Shown here piece after piece: positions 56,340 through 64,000 of a DNA stretch of 64,000 nt. The DNA is taken from NCBI GenBank assembly GCA_946478305.1, contig CAMLBO010000005.1:24001-88000 (forward strand), given 5' to 3'. Numbering within the stretch: the first letter of the stretch is position 1; each line of letters opens with the position of its first letter. Made by a program: the position numbers and the translations under genes. This DNA is from an uncultured Enterobacterales bacterium (GTDB lineage Bacteria; Pseudomonadota; Gammaproteobacteria; Enterobacterales; Enterobacteriaceae). The notes under the pieces are model-generated. The model ran no database searches. It saw only the letters and a program-made list of their open reading frames with translations, and was not told the origin of the DNA.

Positions 56340-56903
56340 TCATCGATACACGAGATCAAACATGACGGTTGCGGATACCGTTCCAAACGTCACCGTTGTG
56401 CACCCATTATCACTTCCACAACTCAGGCCTGCATAAAACGTTAAGCTTTGATCCGCGGGTGTGACTCCTGCCCCCCCAATCGCAACAGCGCTCCCATCGC
56501 TGAGCTCTGAATTTGAATAATCGGGTAGCGTATTACTCTGAACCAGCACGATCCCGGCGCCATTTTCAGTCCCGTCGCTGTTTTTAAATAACCATTTCCC
56601 GTCCTGAAGACTCCCGGAGCCTGACACTAAAATAGAATAGGCGGCGCTCCCGCTGATCGAAATACAATTCTGAATGTTCAGTTGAAAGGGTTGAGCCGCA
56701 ACAATTTTATTCGCCTTTAACTGTGAACCTGAAACGTCGCCTAATGAGAGAACATTTTTATCAAGACTGATTGTACAAGTCGGATCTGCCAGTATCGCCG
56801 AGAAGTTTAACGTAATGGCTAAAGCCGAGGGTATACAGAAGGCCGAGGGGATAAAGACGAAAAGAAATATCCCCGTTTTTTTAAAAACGTCCAGTATGCG
56901 CAT
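56340..56903 (-). CDS. Second fimbrial subunit (minor pilin), operon 2
   Basis: A 187-residue exported pilin: signal peptide (GIFLFVFIPSAFCIPSALA), N-terminal donor-type strand ITLNFSAILADPTCTISLD, one disulfide (PTCTI and QNCIS), a second pair late (LSCGSDNGCTT), and a pilin C-terminus SATVMFDLVYR. The start at 56903 has GGAGGAA 5 bases upstream and lies 23 bases inside the end of chaperone 1, so the two are translationally coupled. It is probably an adaptor or minor subunit that pairs with one of the flanking chaperones. Confidence 0.83.
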   Translation of the reverse strand: MRILDVFKKTGIFLFVFIPSAFCIPSALAITLNFSAILADPTCTISLDKNVLSLGDVSGSQLKANKIVAAQPFQLNIQNCISISGSAAYSILVSGSGSLQDGKWLFKNSDGTENGAGIVLVQSNTLPDYSNSELSDGSAVAIGGAGVTPADQSLTFYAGLSCGSDNGCTTVTFGTVSATVMFDLVYR

Positions 56904-57594
56904 CGATTCCTCCAACATCATTAATCGTCTGCCAGGATATATTTCCGGCTTTCGCTGATATCGGATAGATATGGCTGCTAAATGGAGCAATCATTTTTTG
57001 TTCCGGGGTATCAAGAGCCATCCTTTTTCCTGCAACCTGTAAACTGGCAAAGCTGACAAAGTAGGGAGATGTATTCGATATTTTCAGGCCATTAGCCACT
57101 TTAGAAAAACTGAGATTTTTCTGTGCTTCGTCTGATGTCATCTTTAAGCCATTGGGACGGAAAAATAGCTTAATGATGTTGCCGACACCAAACTGAGCCA
57201 TGCCGCGTACGCCCGCCGTTTGTTGTTCACTCCCGGATGAAGAGCTGGCTGGGATGCCGGTGGCATTAAAATAGAACACGGATTCTCGATCCCGAGGGAG
57301 CGCGCTTCCCTTAAAAGCAATACGAATCTGGTTTGTGCTTTGCGGCTCTAATCTAAATAAGGGTGGCGTCACGACAAAAGGGGCTGCGACAACCTTGCTC
57401 TGTTCGGTGCTAACGCTAGCCTGTACCAGATAGGGACTATTTTTCATGGTATTACGCAGGGTAACGCTAATGCTTTTTTCATTCTCAGGATAGATAAGGC
57501 GCGTTGCGTTGATACCAAATCCATCAGCCCGAGCTACTGTTGACGATAAAAGTAGTACCGCGACCGCAGAGTAGTAGCAAATAGAGCGTGTCAT
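56881..57594 (-). CDS. Periplasmic fimbrial chaperone 1, operon 2
   Basis: A 237-residue PapD-type chaperone: signal peptide (SAVAVLLLSSTVARA), NATRLIYPENEKSISVTLRN, the conserved FVVTPPLFRLEPQSTNQIRI, DRESVFYFNATGIP and IIKLFFRPNGL. The F1-G1 loop is FGS-like with a serine-rich insertion (SSSSGSEQ). GGAG precedes the ATG. It follows the major pilin by 88 bases; that gap contains an imperfect hairpin with AAGCG/CGCTT ends. Its stop overlaps the minor pilin start. Confidence 0.88.
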   Translation of the reverse strand: MTRSICYYSAVAVLLLSSTVARADGFGINATRLIYPENEKSISVTLRNTMKNSPYLVQASVSTEQSKVVAAPFVVTPPLFRLEPQSTNQIRIAFKGSALPRDRESVFYFNATGIPASSSSGSEQQTAGVRGMAQFGVGNIIKLFFRPNGLKMTSDEAQKNLSFSKVANGLKISNTSPYFVSFASLQVAGKRMALDTPEQKMIAPFSSHIYPISAKAGNISWQTINDVGGIDAHTGRF

Positions 57595-57682
57595 ACCTAA
57601 CTCCAGAATAATAAGCGAGCCGTTACAACCCGCTTGAATATCAATATGGTGGCATTTTAATTATTTGAAAAATGCTCAGTAA

Positions 57683-58234
57683 TTAGTTATAAGCAAAGCT
57701 GAACAGCACCGGTGCATTTACAGCACCAATATCTGCGGTGCTGGATGTTGACGCCAACCCTGCCTGTAAGCTTAATGTTTTACCATTGAGATCTGCTGCT
57801 GAAGGTTCACTGCTTGCCGCGGTAGCGAGCAGGATTTTGTCGCCATTTTTAATATATGTGCTTGGCGTAGCCGTCTGGCTGAGCATAATGCCTGTGTTAG
57901 TCCCGGTGCTGTTGAACATATTCTCGTACCCACCTAATGCTTGGCCAGATACCACCAGGCTGGCAGTGTCAGAAGCCGCTTTTGGCGTTTCACAGTTATT
58001 AATACCCACAGTAAACTTCTTCACGCTGGCGGTGACCGGTACAGCGACAGTAGTAAATTGTGAAGGCGTGAAGTTACCCAGATCTAAGTTATTGGTAGAG
58101 AGGGAAACATCACAGGTTGCGGCAACAACATTTGCGGTGATAGTAATCTGGGCATTATTTACAGCATGAGCTGTGCCAGCAGCTGCCAGTAATAACAAGG
58201 CAACTGGTGCTGTCTTAAACATAAAAGTAGGCAT
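57683..58234 (-). CDS. Major fimbrial subunit, operon 2
   Basis: A 183-residue exported pilin: signal peptide (FKTAPVALLLLAAAGTAHA), donor strand NAQITITANVVAATCDVSLS, the disulfide partner in GINNCETPK, and a C-terminal strand INAPVLFSFAYN-like ending (APVLFSFAYN). The single disulfide and terminal tyrosine pattern are typical of chaperone-usher pilins. I place the start at the ATG at 58234, with AAGGGAAG 7 bases upstream, instead of 58258. As the first gene it should be the most abundant subunit. Confidence 0.88.
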   Translation of the reverse strand: MPTFMFKTAPVALLLLAAAGTAHAVNNAQITITANVVAATCDVSLSTNNLDLGNFTPSQFTTVAVPVTASVKKFTVGINNCETPKAASDTASLVVSGQALGGYENMFNSTGTNTGIMLSQTATPSTYIKNGDKILLATAASSEPSAADLNGKTLSLQAGLASTSSTADIGAVNAPVLFSFAYN

Positions 58235-58844
58235 AGAAAACTTCCCTTTATTCGTCATTGAGATTCAAATTTCATACTAATGCTAACTCTCAATATTTCC
58301 TGTCGTATTCAAATGTATGTCCATAAAGAACATGGGTGGAATACAAGAGAAATACAGCTGAATCGTGAGAGTGAAAAGATAATACCTTGCGTCAAAATTG
58401 ATGGCAATCCGGTGCCAGAGAGCTGTTTTGAGATAGAATGAAGAGCATCTCAGGATATTCTTATATAATAGAAGTCGGATGGGTTGACGTTTTTAAGATA
58501 ATTCCAAGCTGGAGAGGGTGCAGTATGCCTATAACCTGTCTCTCAGTTTTCGGTGATAATGATTAATTAGGATAAATCGCGGGCGCTTAAATAAATGGTT
58601 GTAGGAAAATTCGTCTGTATTTAGATAAAATATTATCGTAAAGTTTTGTAAATAATTGAGACAGGCGTTATATGCGACAGCGGAGGAGTGGGGGGCTTTA
58701 GATAACGCGCTTATTTCGGCCAGCCATCAGGCTAAACGAAGGTAATGGCCGTGCAGAGATAATGTTATTCAATGACAGGCAAGGGAACGTGAATATTTGC
58801 AGAAGAGGAGTTGATAATCACCTGGCAACGGCTGTTAACCCGGT

Positions 58845-58865
58845 GTGTTGACGTGTTGACGTGTT
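58845..58865. repeat. Tandem octamer GTGTTGAC, 2.6 copies
   Basis: GTGTTGAC occurs at 58845-58852 and 58853-58860, with GTGTT at 58861-58865. It is short and lies downstream of the regulator and far upstream of the pilin. Confidence 0.7.
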
Positions 58866-58876
58866 ACCTCCTCATA

Positions 58877-58913
58877 AAGCAATCACCACCTGGTGCATAG
58901 GTGGTGATTGCTT
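58877..58913. terminator. Hairpin after the LuxR-type regulator of operon 2
   Basis: AAGCAATCACCACC (58877-58890) and GGTGGTGATTGCTT (58900-58913) form a perfect 14-bp stem with a 9-base loop, 37 bases after the regulator stop on the minus strand. The following T-run is short, so termination strength is uncertain. Confidence 0.65.
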
Positions 58914-58949
58914 GCTATGAAATAAGAAATTCTCTACAGGAGACTGGGG

Positions 58950-59591
58950 CTAACTACAACTCACCTCATTAATATATAAGAGTTTTACCCGATATTCTAA
59001 GAGGTTACTGACATTGTACTTAGACATTGCTGAGCGTAAGTGTGAGCTCACGGTTTTAACATTAATTCCAGTCAGTTGGCTTATTTGTTTTTGGCTCATG
59101 CCTTTTTTCAAAAGCTCTGAGACCAATCGTTCTCTATCCGTCAGGTGACCGAACTTGGTCTTTTCAAAAATTTCTCTCCGGCGCGCGCTGCCACCAAAGA
59201 TAATATTGGTGAAGACTCTTTTAACTTCTAATACATTTAATTTATCTGTGAAAAATATTGCATTCTCATAACCATTCACTCCTTTAACAACATGCGTCAT
59301 GTTCTCAGAGCAGAATACAATCACGCCATGGCTATCATCGCCAAATGATCTTTCCTGTTTTGGTAACTTCTCAAAAATACTTTTTGATGATAATACAACG
59401 ATATCTATCCAATAATAATCATCGACAACACCACGCTTGATATTACTTTTAATGTTATCTTTAGAGTTTGATACTGAATAAACCCCATCTAATAATTCAC
59501 ATAATCCTTTTTTGAAAAACAGGTCATCACAATAAAAAGAAAACAATACATTTCCATACGCCCGCATACTTTCAATCCATTTTTTTAGCAT
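58950..59591 (-). CDS. LuxR-type regulator upstream of fimbrial operon 2
   Basis: A 213-residue protein with a C-terminal LuxR-type helix-turn-helix (HLTDRERLVSELLKKGMSQ, KQISQLTGINVKTVSSHLRSAMSKYNVS; residues 148-195). The N-terminal half (NVLFSFYCDDLFFKKG, IVVLSSKSI, VIVFCSEN) is receiver-like in hydrophobic pattern but lacks clear acidic pocket residues. It resembles the 34.8-kb regulator in layout, each sitting upstream of a fimbrial operon on the same strand. AGGTGA touches the ATG. Confidence 0.83.
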   Translation of the reverse strand: MLKKWIESMRAYGNVLFSFYCDDLFFKKGLCELLDGVYSVSNSKDNIKSNIKRGVVDDYYWIDIVVLSSKSIFEKLPKQERSFGDDSHGVIVFCSENMTHVVKGVNGYENAIFFTDKLNVLEVKRVFTNIIFGGSARRREIFEKTKFGHLTDRERLVSELLKKGMSQKQISQLTGINVKTVSSHLRSAMSKYNVSNLLEYRVKLLYINEVSCS

Positions 59592-60399
59592 TCACCTGCT
59601 GCCAAGGAGTGATTTCTATCAACCATTTGGCAGAATAGCAAGGCGGGAATAACATCAGGTTCTGAAATATATCCAGCTCAGTTTTATCCAGAAACAAATA
59701 TTCAGGTAGGTGAAGTTTACATATTACATGCTCATTACTAAGATCTTTCTAAGAGCGGATAACTGCACACTATGATTTCCCTGCCTCACTTTGGCTTTTT
59801 AACATTAAACAATAGGAATTTTCGTTCATTTACCGAAATGGTAACAAATTTCATGAAGAAACTATCTTCGATACTCAATAGATTAAACTAATCAATTTAG
59901 GATGATTAATAGATACAAAAAGTGATGCGTTCCTGCTGAAACAAACAAATGATGTGTTCGTCATGGAGTACATATCCTTTTAATCTTGATCGTTTTAAAC
60001 TCTCTCAGGGGTCAATATTTATATTTCCCAGCCACATAAATATACCGATACTCTTCATATACGTACTGTGTGTCATCGTTCATCTCCAATCCACGCTATC
60101 CATTGCCAGAATGTTAACGTTATCACCTTAAACGCAATTGAAACCAGTTTCCCAATGTAGAGAGTCATACAATGCTTTAATGAAATATATATAAGTAAAC
60201 AATAAAAATGATTGGTTTAATAAATTCTACAAAAAGAATAATTGTACTTTTCTTAATTCTTTATGATGTCAGGTAATAAATAGTATGAATTTCATACTGA
60301 AACCATGATATTCATATCACAGAGGTGATCTCACTCAGAGACCCATATAGCATGTCCGTGACGCTAAAACCTGTAGCCACTTGATTAAAGGAGAGACCT
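59592..60399. other. Gene-free AT-rich region upstream of the LuxR-type regulator
   Basis: About 800 bases, strongly AT-rich, without a supported gene. Small frames (for example 60 codons at 59949-60131) lack ribosome binding sites and protein-like composition. It separates the fimbrial block from the DUF6434 gene and probably carries the regulator promoter, and perhaps horizontally acquired remnants. Confidence 0.45.
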
Positions 60400-60606
60400 A
60401 TGGCCTTCGACTGGCACAGTGCTTCACTCACGCGGACAACGCCGGTGAATGAAAACTATAAAAATACTCAGAATGTCCGCCGCTTTATGATTGAACAGTG
60501 TGGGACCGCTTTCAAATTCGACCGCGACTTTATGGCATGGATCCGTAACGGGATGGCTAAAACGCTGGGAGATGTCGCTGATGAATGGCAGCGCCGGCAG
60601 AAGTGA
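60400..60606 (+). CDS. DUF6434 domain protein
   Basis: A 68-residue protein that fits DUF6434: FDWHSASLTRTTPVNENYKN, TQNVRRFMIEQCGTAFKFDR and FMAWIRNGMAKTLGDVADEW follow the family pattern as I recall it. There is no signal peptide or membrane segment. The family may be DNA- or SAP-domain-associated, but the function is unknown. AAGGAG precedes the ATG at a good distance. It is separated from the diguanylate cyclase gene by about 100 bases on the same strand. Confidence 0.75.
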   Translation: MAFDWHSASLTRTTPVNENYKNTQNVRRFMIEQCGTAFKFDRDFMAWIRNGMAKTLGDVADEWQRRQK

Positions 60607-60708
60607 GGTATTCGCGCGTTACCGGCGCATAGGGTGACGGTAGAAAATCAGTGAGTTCGCGGGAAATCGTTGTATTGTGGTTTTACCAAACAGTGATCGG
60701 GATCGCCT

Positions 60709-61959
60709 ATGCTGCAAGCCCAACTCGACGCGTTGAATATTTTGAGCACCCCGGTTTGGGTTGTCTCGCCAAAGAACCAGGAAATCCTTTTCGCCAATAC
60801 GGCAGCCTACACGTTAGCTGGCCACGACCGGTTAGCGCAACTGCGTAACGGTCAGTATTCTGCGCATGCCCAGCAGTCGCTGGAGTCCTATCTGCCGGCT
60901 TTACTCAAGGATGAACAAATCGTTGAGATCTGGACCGTTCAGCGTGAGGGCAACGCCTTTCCGTTGAGTTGCCATCTTTCCCTGATGCCCTCTGGCACGC
61001 AGGAAACCGCGATTATTTTCGAAGGAATTAATGCCTCGGGTGTGGTCATGCCGCTGGCCAGTCCGTGCCAGGATATGCATTGCCCTACGCAATATTGTCG
61101 GGATGAACGGGGTTTTTACGAGCGCTTGTTCCACACCAATACCGCGCCGATGCTGCTGATTAACCCTGCCGCAGAAGGGCTTATTGTAGATGCCAATCTG
61201 GCCGCGACCCATTTTTATGGCTACTCCCGCAAGGAGATGTGCCAGAAGCACACCTGGGAGATCAATGCGATGGGCCGCGATGTCCTGCCGGTGATGCATG
61301 AAATAGCCAGATTACCGGGGGGCCACAAACCGCTCAACTTCATTCATAAACTGGCTGATGGCAATTTACGTCATGTGCAGACCTACGCCGGTCCGGTGGA
61401 GCTGGACGGTATTCGCCTGATGCTGTGCATTATTCATGACATTACCGAACAGAAACGTCTCGAACAGGAGCTGGAACATGCTGCGCTGCGCGATGCGTTG
61501 ACCGGTCTCGGCAACCGGCGTCAGTTTTTACAGCTGGTTGAGCGCGCGCATACCAAAAACCAATATTTTGCTCAGGACTTCAGCCTGATGCTGGTCGATG
61601 CCGATCACTTCAAAGCCATTAACGATCAGCATGGTCATTATAAGGGGGACGAAGTGCTGGTCTCGCTGGCCAGAGCGCTCGAGGCCGGTGTTCGCGACAG
61701 TGATACGGTATTCCGCTGGGGCGGTGAGGAGTTTGTCATCCTGCTGCCGCTGACGAATTTGCAGGGCGCACTGCACGTGGCGGAGTCCTTGCGGGAGGGC
61801 ATACAGCAACTTTTTCAGCCCAATCAACAACAACTGACGGTGAGCATTGGTGTTGCCCAGCATCAGTCTGACGAAGACTCTGCCAGCCTGTTTAAACGCA
61901 TGGATGACGCGCTGTATCGCGCAAAAACTTCCGGACGTAATAAGGTGATGGCGGGCTAA
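60709..61959 (+). CDS. Diguanylate cyclase with PAS sensor domains
   Basis: A 416-residue cytoplasmic protein that makes c-di-GMP. Two PAS-like domains (about 1-115 and 135-250; second with LLINPAAEGLIVDANLAATHFYGYSRKEM and ending in HDITEQKRLEQELEHAA) precede a GGEEF domain with the catalytic sequence RWGGEEFVILLP. The product-inhibition I-site RxxD is present as RDSD, five residues before GGEEF. No EAL domain is attached. There is no membrane segment, so the PAS domains sense a cytoplasmic signal. c-di-GMP from it could affect the nearby fimbriae, though nothing in the sequence shows this. Confidence 0.92.
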   Translation: MLQAQLDALNILSTPVWVVSPKNQEILFANTAAYTLAGHDRLAQLRNGQYSAHAQQSLESYLPALLKDEQIVEIWTVQREGNAFPLSCHLSLMPSGTQETAIIFEGINASGVVMPLASPCQDMHCPTQYCRDERGFYERLFHTNTAPMLLINPAAEGLIVDANLAATHFYGYSRKEMCQKHTWEINAMGRDVLPVMHEIARLPGGHKPLNFIHKLADGNLRHVQTYAGPVELDGIRLMLCIIHDITEQKRLEQELEHAALRDALTGLGNRRQFLQLVERAHTKNQYFAQDFSLMLVDADHFKAINDQHGHYKGDEVLVSLARALEAGVRDSDTVFRWGGEEFVILLPLTNLQGALHVAESLREGIQQLFQPNQQQLTVSIGVAQHQSDEDSASLFKRMDDALYRAKTSGRNKVMAG

Positions 61960-61990
61960 GATCACTGCACGATGGGGTTATGGGGAAATA

Positions 61991-62014
61991 TAAAAAACCG
62001 CGCAGGAGCGCGGT
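61991..62014 (-). terminator. Terminator after aqpZ
   Basis: On the minus strand ACCGCGC and GCGCGGT pair around TCCT and are followed by TTTTTTATA. It is 38 bases after the aqpZ stop. Confidence 0.8.
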
Positions 62015-62051
62015 CGGGGAATCACCCACAAGGAGGGTAAAACTGTCGTTC

Positions 62052-62753
62052 TTAGACTGCTTTTTTGTTTTCCAGCAGGAAGCGGTAGACCAGACCACCC
62101 ACGATGCCGCCAAGGATCGGCATCAGCCAGAACATCCACAATTGCTGCAGAGCCCAGGTTCCCTGGAACAGCGCCACGGCGGTACTGCGCGCCGGGTTCA
62201 CGGAGGTGTTGGTGACAGGAATACTGATCAGATGGATCAGGGTCAATGCCAGGCCAATCGCCAACGGGGCAAAACCTGCCGGGGCTTTTTTATCCGTCGC
62301 ACCATGAATAACAATCAGGAAGAAGGCGCTCAGTACGAACTCGATCACCATGGCTGCACCCAGTGCGTAGCCATTCGGAGAATGCTCGCCGTAACCATTG
62401 GAAGCGAAACCGCTGGTCGTTGCGTCAAATCCAGTTTTACCGCTCGCCACGAGGTACAGCACTGCCGCCGCCGCAATCCCGCCAATGACCTGCGCGATGA
62501 CATAAGGCACGATGTCTTTTGCCGCAAAACGACCACCGGCGAACAGCCCAAAGGTGACCGCTGGGTTAAAGTGTCCACCGGAAATATGGCCGACGGCGTA
62601 AGCCATGGTCAGCACCGTTAAACCGAACGCCAATGCAACGCCCGCAAACCCAATGCCCAATTGCGGATACGCCGCCGCTAACACCGCGCTGCCGCAGCCG
62701 CCAAATACCAGCCAGAACGTACCGAAGAATTCGGCAAATAATTTCTTTAACAT
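62052..62753 (-). CDS. aqpZ: Aquaporin Z
   Basis: Inner-membrane water channel. The 233-residue protein has six membrane helices and both NPA motifs ([12 protein letters not shown] and [11 protein letters not shown]); the sequence [35 protein letters not shown] blocks follow E. coli AqpZ almost residue by residue. The ATG at 62753 has AAGGG 6 bases upstream; the longer frame from 62825 is not supported. It is transcribed alone with its own terminator. Confidence 0.96.
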   Translation of the reverse strand: MLKKLFAEFFGTFWLVFGGCGSAVLAAAYPQLGIGFAGVALAFGLTVLTMAYAVGHISGGHFNPAVTFGLFAGGRFAAKDIVPYVIAQVIGGIAAAAVLYLVASGKTGFDATTSGFASNGYGEHSPNGYALGAAMVIEFVLSAFFLIVIHGATDKKAPAGFAPLAIGLALTLIHLISIPVTNTSVNPARSTAVALFQGTWALQQLWMFWLMPILGGIVGGLVYRFLLENKKAV

Positions 62754-63057
62754 GTAATCCCTTAATATGAGTCTAACTTGCGCAATAAAAAACATCGCGG
62801 AGTATAGGGGCAATAATAAGGGCAATCAAAAGATATTTATTAAATAAAATGCAATGTGCTAACTTTGAGACCGTTCTTGATTTAAAGAAGAAATGTCTTA
62901 TAAAACAGCCGGTTTTGCATCGGATATTTCGCAGAGATAGTAGATTGATGTGTGAGTTATTAAAAATAAGGTGGCCGCGTGTTTATATAAACCGGGTAAC
63001 CTTTCTAATGTCAGTGCGAAATAATTAATGATTTTTAATGAGTAAAAATAAAACCGG

Positions 63058-63321
63058 TCAATTCCGCGCCTGTCTTATTACTTTCGGGATAGCTTCTCCC
63101 TGCTGATCAAAATAGCGGCTCGGCCAGATCTGTGCGGGTGGAATACCTATTGCCTGAGCGATCAGCATTTCGCCTTTTGGCCACGGGCGGGAAAGGGCAT
63201 TCGCCAGCGTTGAAGAGGACAAACCGGCCGCGCGGGAGGCTGCGGCCAACGTGGTGCCTTTCTTGCGCAGTGCAGCGATGATATCGGCTTGATGCCAGTC
63301 GGTATTAACAGATTTTTTCAT
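63058..63321 (-). CDS. sfsB: Ner-like DNA-binding protein SfsB (Nlp)
   Basis: A small helix-turn-helix regulator of the Mu Ner type, 87 residues (92 in E. coli). WHQADIIAALRKKGTTLAAASR, GLSSSTLANALSRPWPKGEM and WPSRYFDQQG match E. coli SfsB closely. In E. coli it stimulates maltose metabolism gene expression independently of CRP. It lies alone between aqpZ and the autotransporter gene. No strong ribosome binding site is visible. Confidence 0.88.
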   Translation of the reverse strand: MKKSVNTDWHQADIIAALRKKGTTLAAASRAAGLSSSTLANALSRPWPKGEMLIAQAIGIPPAQIWPSRYFDQQGEAIPKVIRQARN

Positions 63322-63512
63322 TGTTCAGCTCCAGATTGAGGTCGGAAAGGGGTCCGTCAGTGTCCAAAATCGAGCTGCAATTCCCGAACTACGATTTAAC
63401 GCAGCGGATAAAGGTTAATACAGGTTATAAACGGCTGACAATAGTTGAATCAATAAGTTGCGAGACATGTTCCTGTAAAAAACCTCCGTTACATTCGTTA
63501 CATCGCACGCGA

Positions 63513-63544
63513 TAAAAAGGGCGCAATCCCTGGATCGCGCCCTT
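63513..63544 (-). terminator. Terminator after the autotransporter gene
   Basis: On the minus strand AAGGGCGC and GCGCCCTT pair (63537-63544 and 63517-63524) around 12 bases and are followed by TTTTTATC. It is 24 bases after the autotransporter stop. Confidence 0.8.
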
Positions 63545-63567
63545 GCTGTTTTATAACCGCCGGCTTA

Positions 63568-64000
63568 TCAGAAGCTGACTTTTACACCGACTATGGCACT
63601 GGTATCACGGTAGCTTTCGCTGCCCATTTGCTGGCCAACGTTGCCCCACAGGTTCACGCGCTGGCTCAGCTGACCGTCCACACCGGCACGCACTTCGGCA
63701 ATGTTTTTGCTGCCGCGCTGCTTAATGCTCACATCGTTCATCGTTGCGCCCATGTTCTGGCTGTTGCTGATCCAGTTGGCTTCAATGTACGGCTGGAATA
63801 CCGGCTGCTGCTTGTCGCTGTGTGTTTTCATCGAAGCACGCACGCCGACGCGGGACTGCATGTTGCCGCTACCCTGGCTGCTGACCTGAGTGCCGTTGTT
63901 TTCAGTCACGTCATCCGCCTTGATGTTGGCCCAAACAAACTGCGCATTAGGCTCGATGAAGTAGCTATTTTTCGCACTGTCTTCACCCACTTTCCAGCTG
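63568..64000 (-). CDS. Autotransporter beta-barrel, C-terminal part (5' end outside window)
   Basis: An open frame from the window edge encodes the last 143 residues of a type V autotransporter barrel: repeated amphipathic strands (YFIEPNAQFVWANI, SRVGVRASMKTH, FQPYIEANWIS, IAEVRAGVDGQLSQRVNLWGNVGQQMG) and the C-terminal IVGVKVSF, with the terminal phenylalanine recognised by the BAM machinery. The passenger domain lies outside the window, so its function cannot be judged. A frame beginning at a GTG at 63990 is only an internal part of the barrel. Confidence 0.85.
   Translation of the reverse strand, partial: SWKVGEDSAKNSYFIEPNAQFVWANIKADDVTENNGTQVSSQGSGNMQSRVGVRASMKTHSDKQQPVFQPYIEANWISNSQNMGATMNDVSIKQRGSKNIAEVRAGVDGQLSQRVNLWGNVGQQMGSESYRDTSAIVGVKVSF

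Larger units (their letters stand above)
58235..58949. other. Gene-free promoter region of fimbrial operon 2
   Basis: About 700 bases between the major pilin and the LuxR-type regulator, without a supported gene. The half near the pilin is AT-rich and should hold the fimbrial promoter. Near the regulator are a tandem GTGTTGAC repeat and a strong 14-bp hairpin, listed separately. No inverted repeats of the fim-switch kind are evident. Confidence 0.5.

Noticed and set aside
58235..58949. Invertible fim-type promoter switch
   Set aside because: I found no matching inverted repeats flanking a promoter-sized segment and no recombinase gene nearby.

Overview
The window is chromosomal DNA from a gamma-proteobacterium of the order Enterobacterales. 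The clearest sign is the block at 39.3-51.0 kb: gor, rlmJ, prlC, rsmJ, uspA, uspB, pitA and yhiN lie in the same relative order and orientation as in Escherichia coli, except that a MerR-type regulator stands where E. coli has dtpB. Close relatives of E. coli ybjI, ydeE, aqpZ, sfsB, cynT, ada and dcp, plus a chromosomal qnr and an ampC without ampR, suggest a Yersiniaceae-type genus (Serratia, Rahnella, Ewingella or Rouxiella). The genus is an inference from recalled protein similarity, not a computed result.

Layout. 0-12.3 kb: the end of a DUF6880 gene; a Qnr pentapeptide protein under a LexA-type operator; a signal-peptide-bearing M3 peptidase (dcp); ada with a phosphoenolpyruvate-mutase-like gene; two MFS pumps, one with a divergent TetR regulator; a 600-bp gene-free region dominated by nested inverted repeats; ybjI; and an ABC exporter. 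12.3-19.9 kb: a FemAB-like acetyltransferase, a beta carbonic anhydrase, and a carbohydrate locus (ascorbate-type PTS IIA/IIB/IIC, a LacD/YihT-type aldolase, a P-loop kinase-like protein, a small helical-repeat protein) divergent from a SorC-type regulator. 20.5-24.9 kb: three tightly coupled genes for exported proteins (beta-barrel, POTRA-less Omp85-like barrel, DUF4056), then a DUF1003 membrane protein. 25-29.8 kb: a LysR regulator divergent from a YcaC-like hydrolase, an ABM protein and an amidohydrolase, then msrA.

29.8-35.8 kb: a chaperone-usher fimbrial operon with a DUF1120 major pilin, preceded by two small regulators (winged helix and LuxR type). 36.5-39.2 kb: a DHFR-like reductase divergent from a TetR regulator, then a class C beta-lactamase. 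39.3-51.0 kb: the conserved block described above. 51.1-59.6 kb: a second fimbrial operon with two pilins, three PapD-type chaperones, one usher, a two-domain tip adhesin and its own LuxR-type regulator. 60.4-64.0 kb: a DUF6434 protein, a PAS-GGEEF diguanylate cyclase, aqpZ, sfsB and the end of an autotransporter.

Themes. Intrinsic drug and damage resistance (qnr, ada, ampC, pumps, msrA, gor) and surface structures (two fimbriae, the envelope triad, an autotransporter) dominate the accessory parts. I saw no tRNA, rRNA, CRISPR array, insertion-sequence transposase, integrase or phage gene. Many start codons were moved from the longest reading frame to an internal start with a better ribosome binding site; each entry says so. 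Protein family names come from recognition by eye and were not checked by any search.
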